64,000 bases of DNA, taken from assembly GCF_003002055.1 (NCBI RefSeq), contig NZ_PVZF01000001.1, positions 744,001 to 808,000 of the forward strand, given 5' to 3'. The position numbers and the translations under genes are program-made. Positions 14,614-22,754 of this stretch are shown here, piece after piece. Each line of letters begins with the position of its first letter. Within the stretch, counting starts at the first letter, position 1. The notes beneath the pieces are model-generated. The model saw nothing but the letters and a program-made list of their open reading frames with translations, did not search any database and was not told the DNA's origin. Origin of the DNA: Kineococcus rhizosphaerae. Its GTDB lineage: Bacteria; Actinomycetota; Actinomycetes; Actinomycetales; Kineococcaceae.

Positions 14614-17388
14614 TCAGCGCCGGTCCAGCAGCTCCCAGGCGTCCTCGCCCCCGTCGAGCTCGACGACCTCGGGCTCCCCCGTGGGCTCCACCGCCGTGGG
14701 CGGTTCCTCGCCCCGCATGAGCGCCAGCGTCGCCGGCAGGTCGTCGGGACGGACCAGCACGTCACGGGCCTTGGACCCCTCGCTCGGGCCCACCACCCCG
14801 CGCGACTCCAGCAGGTCCATGAGCCGGCCCGCCTTGGCGAAACCGACCCGCAGCTTGCGCTGGAGCATCGACGTGGACCCGAACTGGGTCGTCACGACCA
14901 GCTCGGTGGCCTGCAGCAGGACGTCGAGGTCGTCGCCGATCTCCTCGTCGACCTGCTTCTTCTGCGCCGCGACCACGACGTCGTCGCGGTAGACCGGCTG
15001 CAGCTGCGACTTCACGTGCGAGACGACGGCTTCGATCTCGCTCTCGGTGACCCAGGCCCCCTGCACGCGCATCGGCTTGGACGCGCCCATCGGCAGGAAC
15101 AGCGCGTCGCCCTGCCCGACGAGCTTCTCCGCCCCGGGCTGGTCCAGGACGACGCGGGAGTCGGCCAGCGAGCTCGTCGCGAACGCCAGCCGCGATGGGA
15201 CGTTCGCCTTGATCAGACCCGTGACGACGTCGACCGACGGGCGCTGCGTGGCCAGGACCAGGTGGATGCCCGCGGCGCGGGCCAGCTGCGTGATGCGCTG
15301 GATCGAGGCCTCGACGTCGCGCGGGGCGACCATCATGAGGTCGGCGAGCTCGTCGACGATCACCAGCAGGTACGGGTAGGGCTGCAGCACGCGCTGCGAG
15401 CCCTCCGGCGGCGTGACCTTGCCCGCCCTGACGGCCTTGTTGAAGTCGTCGACGTGCTTGAACCCGAAGTTGGCGAGGTCGTCGTAGCGGATGTCCATCT
15501 CCCGCACGACCCACTCCAGGGCCTCGGCGGCCTTCTTCGGGTTCGTGATGATCGGCGTGATGAGGTGCGGGATGCCCTCGTAGATCGTCAGCTCGACGCG
15601 CTTGGGGTCGACCAGCACCATGCGCACCTCGTCGGGCGTGGCCCGCATGAGGATCGAGGTGATCATCGAGTTCACGAAGCTCGACTTGCCGGCGCCGGTG
15701 GCCCCGGCCACCAGCAGGTGCGGCATCTTCGCGAGGTTGGCGATGACGAACCCGCCCTCGACGTCCTTGCCGACGCCCATGACCATCGGGTGCTCGCTCG
15801 ACGTCGCCACGTGCGAGCGCAGCACGTCGCCCAGGGACACGGTCTCGCGGTCGGAGTTCGGGATCTCGATGCCGATGGCGGACTTGCCGGGGATCGGCGA
15901 CAGGATCCGGACGTCGGCGCTGGCCACCGCGTAGGCGATGTTCTTGGACAGCTGCGTGACGCGCTCGACCTTCGTGCCGGAACCGAGCTCCACCTCGTAG
16001 CGCGTGACCGTCGGGCCGCGGGAGAACCCCGTCACCCGGGCGTCGATGTCGAACTGGTCCAGCACGCCCGACAGCGCCTCGACGACGCGGTCGTTGGCGG
16101 CGCTGCGCTCCTTGGGCGCCGTGCCGGGCGCCAGGGCCATCGGCTCGGGCAGGGTGTAGGTGACGTCGGGGGCCAGCACCAGCTGCTCGATGCGCGGGGG
16201 CATCGGCGTCGACGGCGGCGCGACCAGGTCCTTGGGCTTGCTCGCCGGGACCGAGGACCCGTCGACGCGGGGGCGGTCCTCGAGCTGCTCGCGCACCGAG
16301 GGCACGTCGGAGGGGACGACCCGGCGCTCCCCCGGCCGCGGCCGGGCGGCGGCGTCCGCCCCGGGCTCGGAGCCGGCGTCGACGACGGCCGCCTGCTCGA
16401 ACGCCTCGTCCCCGACCCGGGGGTCGAGGGGGACGTCGTCCTTCTTGCGACGCCGCTTCGGCTTCTCCTCGAGCTCGGCGTCCGGAGCCGCCTCGATCGC
16501 CCGGGCCGCCCGCTGGCGGGCCAGGGCCCGGGCCGGCAGGTCACCGCGCTCCTGCGGTTCGGGCCGGTGCGGGTGGTGGGTGAGGCGCTCGTAGGCCTCG
16601 TGCAGCCGCGCCGGGATCGCGTGCACCGGGGTCGCGGTCAGCACCAGGACCCCGAAGAACCCCAGCAGCACCAGGATCGGGACCATCACCCACGGCGTCA
16701 GGGCCGTCGTCAGCGGACCGGCGACGAGGAACCCGAGCATCCCCCCGGCGTCGGTCACGGCCCCCGCGCCCTCGGGGCCGGTCGGCGAGGGGGCACCGGT
16801 GGCCAGGTGCACCAGGCCCGCCGCCGACAGGGTCAGGGCGATGGAGCCGACGACCGCCCGGGTCGTGGTCTGCGTGTGGTCGGGGTGGCGCAGCAGGTGC
16901 ACCGCCAACCCGACGAGGACGACGGGCAGCGCGAGCGCGACCTCGCCGAACGTGCCCGCGGCCACGGCGTGGACGACCGCGCCGGCCCGGCCGGGCAGGC
17001 CCCACCACTCGCGGGCGGCGACGACGATCGCGAGGGCCAGCAGGGCGAACCCGGCGCCGTCGCGGCGCAGCTCCGGGTCCAGGTCCCGGGCGCCGGAGCC
17101 GATGCGGCGGGCCGTGCCGCCGACCAGGTGCGCGCACCCCATCCAGATCGCCGAGACCGCCCGCACCGGCCACGAGGGTCCGCTGGGGACCGGGCGGGCG
17201 GGGGCGCGACGAGCGGGCGCGGCCTTGGCGGGGGCGCGGTTGGCCGCCGGACGGGACCCGCCCCGCGCCGCCGTCGACCGCGCCGGGGTCTTGCCCCCGG
17301 AGGACTTCGTGCCACTGCGCGAACCGGTCGCCACCTTGGAGGCCCCTCCCCTACCGCTGGTCGTGCGCGCGTTCGTCCGGGAGGCCAT
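14614..17388 (-). CDS. ftsK: FtsK/SpoIIIE DNA translocase
   Basis: A 924-residue septal DNA pump that moves chromosome ends out of the closing division septum. Residues 1-60 are a basic Arg/Ala/Ser-rich tail, followed by about four membrane segments (for example GAGFALLALAIVVAAREWW and MVPILVLLGFFGVLVLTA). A charged linker leads to the alpha-beta motor with Walker A AGATGAGKSS (Lys568) and Walker B LLVIVDELADLMM, then the ITQLARAAGIHLVLATQRP segment. The C-terminal gamma winged-helix (LLQATELVVTTQFGSTSMLQR) reads KOPS-like sites. The ATG at 17388 is chosen because TACGGT stands 7 bases upstream; this is also where the basic tail starts. Confidence 0.95.
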   Translation of the reverse strand: MASRTNARTTSGRGGASKVATGSRSGTKSSGGKTPARSTAARGGSRPAANRAPAKAAPARRAPARPVPSGPSWPVRAVSAIWMGCAHLVGGTARRIGSGARDLDPELRRDGAGFALLALAIVVAAREWWGLPGRAGAVVHAVAAGTFGEVALALPVVLVGLAVHLLRHPDHTQTTTRAVVGSIALTLSAAGLVHLATGAPSPTGPEGAGAVTDAGGMLGFLVAGPLTTALTPWVMVPILVLLGFFGVLVLTATPVHAIPARLHEAYERLTHHPHRPEPQERGDLPARALARQRAARAIEAAPDAELEEKPKRRRKKDDVPLDPRVGDEAFEQAAVVDAGSEPGADAAARPRPGERRVVPSDVPSVREQLEDRPRVDGSSVPASKPKDLVAPPSTPMPPRIEQLVLAPDVTYTLPEPMALAPGTAPKERSAANDRVVEALSGVLDQFDIDARVTGFSRGPTVTRYEVELGSGTKVERVTQLSKNIAYAVASADVRILSPIPGKSAIGIEIPNSDRETVSLGDVLRSHVATSSEHPMVMGVGKDVEGGFVIANLAKMPHLLVAGATGAGKSSFVNSMITSILMRATPDEVRMVLVDPKRVELTIYEGIPHLITPIITNPKKAAEALEWVVREMDIRYDDLANFGFKHVDDFNKAVRAGKVTPPEGSQRVLQPYPYLLVIVDELADLMMVAPRDVEASIQRITQLARAAGIHLVLATQRPSVDVVTGLIKANVPSRLAFATSSLADSRVVLDQPGAEKLVGQGDALFLPMGASKPMRVQGAWVTESEIEAVVSHVKSQLQPVYRDDVVVAAQKKQVDEEIGDDLDVLLQATELVVTTQFGSTSMLQRKLRVGFAKAGRLMDLLESRGVVGPSEGSKARDVLVRPDDLPATLALMRGEEPPTAVEPTGEPEVVELDGGEDAWELLDRR

Positions 17389-17395
17389 GCGGATC

Positions 17396-17401
17396 ACCGT
17401 A
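17396..17401 (-). promoter_or_regulatory. -10 box TACGGT of ftsK (leaderless)
   Basis: The minus strand reads TACGGT, seven bases, then the ATG of ftsK at 17388. It is the same arrangement as at rimO and dapA and shortens the longest possible frame by 130 residues. Confidence 0.58.
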
Positions 17402-17524
17402 CCCGGGCGCGAGTGCCCCGACCGGGCGAGCACCCAGCCGGACCTCAGCGTCTCCCGGGCGCCCGCGGGACCGTCGCCGACACGCCGGGTCCTGCGCGTC
17501 GGACCGGCACGACAGACTGGCCCG

Positions 17525-18643
17525 ATGCTCCGAGGACCGGACCCGCAGCGCCTCGTCGGCATCGACCTCGCCCGCGCCGTCGCGGTCGTCGGCATGATGG
17601 CGGTCCACGTCCTGCCCGGACCGGACGGTCCCGGCGGCACGCTCCACGCCCTCGCCCACGGCCGGGCCTCGGGCCTGTTCGCGGTGCTGGCCGGCCTGTC
17701 CCTGGGGCTGGCCACGCGGCGCTCGGCCGACCGGCGGGCCGCGGCCCGCACGAGCGTCGCCGTGCGCGGGCTGCTCATCGCCCTCCTCGGGCTGCTGCTC
17801 GTCGAGTCCGGGAGTCGGGTCGCGGTGATCCTGCCGTACTACGGGGTCGCCTTCGTCGTCGTGCTGCCGTTCCTGTGGTGGCCGGCCCGGCGGCTCGCGG
17901 TCCTGGCCGGCTGCTGGCTGGCCCTGGCCCCGCTGGTGTCCTTCGCCGTGCGCGACGCCCTGGGGCTCGAGGCGCAGTACGACCAGCCCACGCTGCCGTG
18001 GCTGGCCCGCCCCGGCGACCTGCTCGAGGCCCTGGCGCTGACGGGCTACTACCCCGTCGTCGGGTGGGCGGGGTACCTGCTGCTCGGGCTGGCCGTCGCC
18101 AAGCTCGACCTGACCGGGACGGCCGCGTGCGTGCGGGTGCTGGGCGCGGGCCTGCTGCTGGCGGCGGGCGCCTGGGCCGCCAGCGCGCTGCTGCTGGGCC
18201 CCGCCGGTGGCCGCGCCGCGCTGGAACGGCTCCACGGCCCCCTGGACGGTCTGGACCTCTACGGCAGCGTCCCCACCGACAGCCGGTGGTGGCTCACGGT
18301 GCTCGTCCCGCACTCGGGCACCCCGTTCGACCTGCTGCACACCGCGGGGACCGCGCTGGTGGTCCTCGGCGCGGCGTGCCTGCTGCCGGGGACGGTGACG
18401 CGGTTCCTGTACCCCGTCGCCGCGCTCGGCGGCATGCCCCTGACGATCTACACCGCGCACGTCCTGGCGCTGGCGGGCACCGACGACACCTCCCTGACGC
18501 TGCTCGCGTTCCACGTCCTGCTCGGTGCGGCGTTCGCGACGCTGTGGCGGCTCACGCTCGGGCGCGGGCCGCTGGAGCTCCTCGTCGGCCGGGTGGCCGA
18601 CGGCGCCGGTCGTCTCCTCACGCGCCCTACGCTGACGTCGTGA
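17525..18643 (+). CDS. Heparan-alpha-glucosaminide acetyltransferase-like membrane protein (DUF1624/DUF418 type)
   Basis: A 372-residue integral membrane protein with about nine or ten hydrophobic helices. The start RLVGIDLARAVAVVGMMAVHVL has the conserved Asp-x-Ala-Arg and the His at the end of helix 1 seen in the acyltransferase-like DUF1624 and DUF418 families, which move acyl groups across or at the membrane. It ends with PLTIYTAHVLAL containing a second conserved His. The ATG at 17525 lies 6 bases after CAGACT (17513-17518). The stop overlaps the AAA+ gene start. The acceptor molecule is unknown. Confidence 0.72.
   Translation: MLRGPDPQRLVGIDLARAVAVVGMMAVHVLPGPDGPGGTLHALAHGRASGLFAVLAGLSLGLATRRSADRRAAARTSVAVRGLLIALLGLLLVESGSRVAVILPYYGVAFVVVLPFLWWPARRLAVLAGCWLALAPLVSFAVRDALGLEAQYDQPTLPWLARPGDLLEALALTGYYPVVGWAGYLLLGLAVAKLDLTGTAACVRVLGAGLLLAAGAWAASALLLGPAGGRAALERLHGPLDGLDLYGSVPTDSRWWLTVLVPHSGTPFDLLHTAGTALVVLGAACLLPGTVTRFLYPVAALGGMPLTIYTAHVLALAGTDDTSLTLLAFHVLLGAAFATLWRLTLGRGPLELLVGRVADGAGRLLTRPTLTS
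18628..18633 (+). promoter_or_regulatory. -10 box TACGCT of the AAA+ gene
   Basis: TACGCT is followed by GACGTC and the GTG at 18640. It lies inside the last codons of the upstream gene, so the AAA+ ATPase may have its own leaderless transcript in addition to read-through. Confidence 0.5.
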
Positions 18644-19845
18644 GCGCTTCCGAGGACCCGCTGCTGCGCAGTCTGCTCGCCGCCGTCGAGGCCTCCCCCG
18701 ACGACGCCCCCCTGCGCCTGCACGTGGCCCAGCTGCTGCTGGCCGCCGGGGACCACGACGGCGCCCTGGCCCACGCCTCGCGCGTCCTGGCCCTCGACCC
18801 GACCTCGACGGCGGCCCGCGAGCTCGTCCAGCAGGCGCTGGCCCGGCCGCCGGCCGCCCCCCCGAGCGCACCGGCACCCGCGTTCGACTGGGCCAGCGCC
18901 GAGGCCGACCTCGGCCCGCTCGACACCACGGGCCTGGCCGCCCACGACGACGAACCCGACCCCGGCACCACCGCCGAGGTCCAGCGCCCGCGGGTCACCC
19001 TCTCCGACGTCGCCGGTATGGCGGAGGTCAAGGAGCGCCTCGAACTGGCCTTCCTCGGACCGCTGCGCAACCCCGAGCTGCGCAGGCTCTACGGCAAGAG
19101 CCTGCGCGGAGGCCTGCTGCTGTACGGGCCGCCCGGCTGCGGCAAGACGTTCATCGCCCGGGCCGTGGCCGGTGAGATGGGGGCGCAGTTCCTGTCCGTC
19201 GGGTTGTCCGACGTCCTCGACATGTGGATCGGGAACTCGGAGAAGAACCTGCACGCCCTCTTCGAGCAGGCGCGGCGGAACGCGCCCTGCGTGCTGTTCT
19301 TCGACGAGGTCGACGGTCTGGGCATGTCCCGCAGCGGCAACCGGTCCTCGGGGATGCGCACGACGGTGCAGCAGTTCCTCGCCGAGCTCGACGGGGTCGA
19401 CGGCGACAACGAGGGCGTCTTCGTCCTGGCCGCGACCAACGCGCCGTGGGACGTCGACCCGGCGCTGCGCCGCCCCGGCCGCCTCGACCGGATGCTGCTG
19501 GTCCTGCCCCCGGACGAACGCGCGCGCCTGGCCGTCCTGGAGCACCACCTGCGCGAGCGCCCCACCGACTCCCTCGACCTCGCCCCGCTGGCCGCGCACA
19601 CCGAGGGTTTCTCCGGTGCCGACCTCGCCCACGTCGTCGAGACCGCCGCGGAGCTCGCGCTGCGGGACTCGCTGCGCTCCGGGCGGGTGCGGCCCATCAC
19701 CGGTCAGGACCTGCACACCGCCTGGCGGCAGGTGCGGCCCTCGACGGGTCCCTGGTTCGAGGCGGCGCGCAACGTCGCGACGTACGCGAACACCGACGGG
19801 TCGTGGGACGACCTCGTCGCCCACCTGCGCACCCGCCGGCGCTAG
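18640..19845 (+). CDS. TPR-AAA+ ATPase
   Basis: A 401-residue protein. Residues 1-65 form a TPR-like helical hairpin pair (APLRLHVAQLLLAAGDHDGALAHASRVLALDP), then a Pro/Ala and acidic linker to about 115, then one AAA+ module. This has Walker A GPPGCGKT (163-170), a pore-loop-like MWIGNS (195-200), Walker B FFDEVD (220-225), sensor 1 ATN (265-267) and arginine fingers in RRPGRLDR. It resembles the classic FtsH/p97-type AAA domain without a protease. The partner substrate is unknown; a TPR membrane protein lies 1.8 kb downstream on the same strand. Its stop codon overlaps that of the convergent patatin-like gene. Confidence 0.82.
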   Translation: MSASEDPLLRSLLAAVEASPDDAPLRLHVAQLLLAAGDHDGALAHASRVLALDPTSTAARELVQQALARPPAAPPSAPAPAFDWASAEADLGPLDTTGLAAHDDEPDPGTTAEVQRPRVTLSDVAGMAEVKERLELAFLGPLRNPELRRLYGKSLRGGLLLYGPPGCGKTFIARAVAGEMGAQFLSVGLSDVLDMWIGNSEKNLHALFEQARRNAPCVLFFDEVDGLGMSRSGNRSSGMRTTVQQFLAELDGVDGDNEGVFVLAATNAPWDVDPALRRPGRLDRMLLVLPPDERARLAVLEHHLRERPTDSLDLAPLAAHTEGFSGADLAHVVETAAELALRDSLRSGRVRPITGQDLHTAWRQVRPSTGPWFEAARNVATYANTDGSWDDLVAHLRTRRR

Positions 19846-20714
19846 GACCAGAACCCGTCCAGCGACCGCGCGAGGTGCCGCCCCAGGGCGAACCCCGCCC
19901 GGGCCGCGGGCGGGCGCGCCGCCGGGTCCATGAGGTCCGTCCCGAAGGCGTGGGCGCCCCCGTCCGGGAACACGGTCTCGACCCGGGACCCCGCGGCGCG
20001 CAACGCCTCGACCTGCGGGGCGAGGTGCATGCCCCACGAGAGGGGCATCCGCGTCCGGCCGCCCAGCGGCGCGAGCACCAGGACGCGGGCGAACCCCTGC
20101 GCGAGGTCGGCGTTCTCCCCAGCCCGGTAGCCCCCGTCGAGGAAGCGCCGCCCCCCGGCGGCGTGCGGGGCGCCGCCGGGGCCCGAGGTGCTGGCGCAGA
20201 CGGCGTCGACGAGGTCGAGGCCGCTGCCGGAGTCCAGCACGACCGGTTCGCCCGTGGTCGCGTCGACGGCGGTGATCAGCAGGCGTCGGGCGGGCCACTC
20301 GGCGCTGGGGAGGCGGGACGCCACGAGCGCGCGGCGGCGCGCGACCACCTCGGCGATCGACCCGGGCTCCTCGCCGGCGAGCATCGAGGCCCCCAACCGG
20401 CGGCGCACGTCCTCCGGTCCGGTGGAGGCGGCGATGACGGCGTTCGACGCGGCGAGCACGTCGTGCCCGGCGGACCGGGCGGGACGTCCGCGCGGGCGCG
20501 CCGTGGCGAGCACGTCGGCGAGCAGGTCCGCGGCGGGCCGGGCCAGGAGCTGCGCGGCCGCGGTGGCGCCCGCCGAGGTGCCGACGACGAGGTCCGCGGC
20601 ACGATCGCCGCCGAGGACGTCGAGGCCGGCGTCGGCCAGGCCCGCGACGGCCCCGATCGACCAGGCGTTGCCGGCCGATCCCCCGCCCCCGAGGACCAGC
20701 GCCCGTCCGTTCAC
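19842..20714 (-). CDS. Patatin-like phospholipase
   Basis: A 290-residue patatin-type serine hydrolase with the catalytic dyad. The oxyanion motif GGGGSAG follows the first strand (ALVLGGGGSAGNAWSIGAVAGL), the nucleophile elbow is GTSAG (Ser about residue 68), and the catalytic Asp is in FLDGGYR. These enzymes release fatty acids from lipids. No signal peptide is seen, so it probably acts on the inner membrane face. GTG 20714 is preceded after seven bases by TAGCGT (20722-20727), a leaderless-type -10 box. Confidence 0.88.
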   Translation of the reverse strand: MNGRALVLGGGGSAGNAWSIGAVAGLADAGLDVLGGDRAADLVVGTSAGATAAAQLLARPAADLLADVLATARPRGRPARSAGHDVLAASNAVIAASTGPEDVRRRLGASMLAGEEPGSIAEVVARRRALVASRLPSAEWPARRLLITAVDATTGEPVVLDSGSGLDLVDAVCASTSGPGGAPHAAGGRRFLDGGYRAGENADLAQGFARVLVLAPLGGRTRMPLSWGMHLAPQVEALRAAGSRVETVFPDGGAHAFGTDLMDPAARPPAARAGFALGRHLARSLDGFWS

Positions 20715-20738
20715 GCCCGGAACGCTACGCGGCGCGCC

Positions 20739-21575
20739 TCAGGGCGCGACAGGGGTTTGCCCGGCCGGCGCCGCGGCGTGCCGTGCCACCCGCTGCAGCG
20801 CGGCGGCGAGGACCCCGGCCGTCTCCGGGGCGGGGTCCTCGACGACGTGCCGGGGCCCCGGGTCGACCGTGACGCCGACGTCGACGCGGCCGGGCTCGGG
20901 GCTCGTGACCGACCCCGTCACCTCGACCGGGTCGGGGCCGGGGAGGTGGATCTGCAGCGACTGCGGCGGGACCTGGACGCGTCCGGGGACGCCCACGGAC
21001 ACCGTGAGCACCAACCGCTCGGCCGGTGCGACGACGGGGGGTACCTCGGGGGCGGGCGGGGCGGCGGGGGCCAGTGGGGCCGGGGTGACGGGCCGGGCGG
21101 GTTCGGGCACGGCGCGGCCCGCGGACTGGCGGGAGTCCCCGGGGTTCCCGGAGTTGCCGGAGTTGCCGGAGTCCGTGGAGTTCCGGGAGCTCTGCGCGGT
21201 GCCGGTGTCGTCCGCCCGTGCCCGCCCGACGACGGCGGTCCCGGCGGGCGCGGGGGCCTGGTCCACGACGCGCGGGGTCGGCGGCGCGGCGGACGCGGTC
21301 GCTCCGGCCGCAGCGGGCGCCGGCAGGGATGGGGACGGCGCGGAAGACGGTCCGGAGGACGGCGAGGAGGACTGCGCGGTGGGCAGGCCGGGGGCGGCCT
21401 GCACCGCGGGCGCCCGCTCGTCGTCGTGCCCGGTGATCACGACCGCGCCGACGACCCCGAGGGAGACGGTCAACCCCGCGGCGACGAGGCGCGCGGGGCG
21501 GCTGCCGAGGAGACCGCCGGTGGAGTGCCGCGGGGAGTAGGGACCCTCGGACCTGGGGCGCCGGGGATCTTCCAC
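20739..21575 (-). CDS. Membrane-anchored Pro/Ala/Ser-rich hypothetical protein
   Basis: A 278-residue protein of no recognised family. A basic N-terminus is followed by one membrane segment at about residues 30-50 (LVAAGLTVSLGVVGAVVITG), placing the rest outside the cell. Residues 55-185 are low-complexity Pro, Ala and Ser with a short repeat NSGNSGNPGDS. The C-terminal 90 residues (LVLTVSVGVPGRVQVPPQSLQIHLPG onward) look like a folded beta domain. GTG 21575 stands 7 bases after TAGGTT. It is divergent from the TPR membrane gene, and their -10 boxes overlap. Confidence 0.6.
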   Translation of the reverse strand: MEDPRRPRSEGPYSPRHSTGGLLGSRPARLVAAGLTVSLGVVGAVVITGHDDERAPAVQAAPGLPTAQSSSPSSGPSSAPSPSLPAPAAAGATASAAPPTPRVVDQAPAPAGTAVVGRARADDTGTAQSSRNSTDSGNSGNSGNPGDSRQSAGRAVPEPARPVTPAPLAPAAPPAPEVPPVVAPAERLVLTVSVGVPGRVQVPPQSLQIHLPGPDPVEVTGSVTSPEPGRVDVGVTVDPGPRHVVEDPAPETAGVLAAALQRVARHAAAPAGQTPVAP

Positions 21576-21582
21576 GGCGCAG

Positions 21583-21592
21583 AACCTAGCAT
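21583..21592. promoter_or_regulatory. Overlapping divergent -10 boxes
   Basis: The minus strand carries TAGGTT (21583-21588) for the Pro-rich gene, and the plus strand carries TAGCAT (21587-21592) about 45 bases before the TPR membrane gene. They share two bases, so the two promoters should compete for polymerase. Confidence 0.45.
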
Positions 21593-21638
21593 CCTGGCAG
21601 GGCGGCAGGACCCGCTCTGCGACAACGGAGGAGGCCTC

Positions 21639-22730
21639 GTGACGCCCTGGCCGGACGACCCGTCACCCTCGCCACCGGCGCCGTCACCGACCGAGGTCGC
21701 GTTGCGCCGCGCCGGTGCGCTGGTCGACGCCGGGCGCTGGGAACAGGCCCTGCGCACCGTCCACGAGGTGCTCGCGAGCGATCCGGGCAACCCCGTGGCC
21801 CTGCGCCTGGCGGCCGTCGCCGAACTGCGCCTGGGCCGGTACGCGGCGGCGCTGGGCGCCGCGAACGCCGCCGTCGGCGCGGACCCGGGTGAGGAGCACG
21901 GGCACCGCCTGGCCAGCCTCGCGCTGGAGGCCCTCGGGCAGCACGAGCAGGCCGTCGCCGCCGCCCGCGAGGCGGTCCGGCTCGAACCGCGCGAACCGTA
22001 CGCGCTGAGCCAGCTCGCCACCGTCCTGTCCGCGCGCCGCGCGACCCGCGCCGAGGCGGTCACCGTCGCCGAACGCGCCGTCGCGACCGGGCCGGGCCTG
22101 ACCCAGCCCCTGTTCGTCCTCGGGCTGGTCCACCACCGACGCGGCCGTCACGGCCGGGCCCGGCACGCCTACGAGGCCGTGCTGGCGATCGACCCGCAGC
22201 ACGCCGACGCGCTGAACAACCTCGGGGCCATGGCCCTGAACCGCAACCGGCTGGGCCGGGGGGCCGAGCTGCTGGGCGGTTCGCTGGCGCTGGACCCGCA
22301 CAGCGCCGTCGCCCGGCACAACGTCGACGTCCTGGCGGTCGGTCTGGCCCGGCGGGTGTGGGCCGGTGCCCTGCTCGCGGTGCTGGCCGTCACGCTCGCC
22401 GGGGCCGCCGCTCACGCGCGCGGCAGCGGCGCACCGTGGCGGTGGGGGGTCCTCGTGGTGGCGTGGGGGGCGCTGGCGGCGTGGGTGGTGCCGACGTGGC
22501 GGCGGACGCCGCCGGCCCTGCGGCACGCGGTGCGCGAGCGGGTGCGGGCCCGTCCGGCGCTCGTCGTCGCGTGGGTCGTGGCCGCGCTGCTGCTGCTGGC
22601 CTCGCTGACCGTGGCGCTGCTGCCGGCCTCGACGGTGACGTTCGGCGTGGCGGCCGGCGTCGTCCGGGTCGCCGTCGTGGTCAACCTGGTCGTGTGGGTC
22701 GCGTTGCGCCGCAGCCGCCCCCGGGAGTGA
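21639..22730 (+). CDS. TPR-repeat membrane protein
   Basis: A 363-residue protein with a Pro-rich N-terminus (PDDPSPSPPAPSPTE) and then about six TPR units over residues 20-225, for example ALRTVHEVLASDPGNPVALRLAAVAELRLGR and AYEAVLAIDPQHADALNNLG. The C-terminal 130 residues hold four hydrophobic helices (ALLAVLAVTLAGAAAHA, WGVLVVAWGALAAWVVPTW, LVVAWVVAALLLLASLTVALL, VVRVAVVVNLVVWVAL). The TPR part is therefore likely cytosolic and membrane-tethered. The GTG at 21639 has a GGAGGAGG ribosome site. It may dock the TPR-AAA+ ATPase nearby; that is inference from context. Confidence 0.75.
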   Translation: MTPWPDDPSPSPPAPSPTEVALRRAGALVDAGRWEQALRTVHEVLASDPGNPVALRLAAVAELRLGRYAAALGAANAAVGADPGEEHGHRLASLALEALGQHEQAVAAAREAVRLEPREPYALSQLATVLSARRATRAEAVTVAERAVATGPGLTQPLFVLGLVHHRRGRHGRARHAYEAVLAIDPQHADALNNLGAMALNRNRLGRGAELLGGSLALDPHSAVARHNVDVLAVGLARRVWAGALLAVLAVTLAGAAAHARGSGAPWRWGVLVVAWGALAAWVVPTWRRTPPALRHAVRERVRARPALVVAWVVAALLLLASLTVALLPASTVTFGVAAGVVRVAVVVNLVVWVALRRSRPRE

Positions 22731-22754
22731 AGGCGGCCGCGGCGCGGTGCGCGC

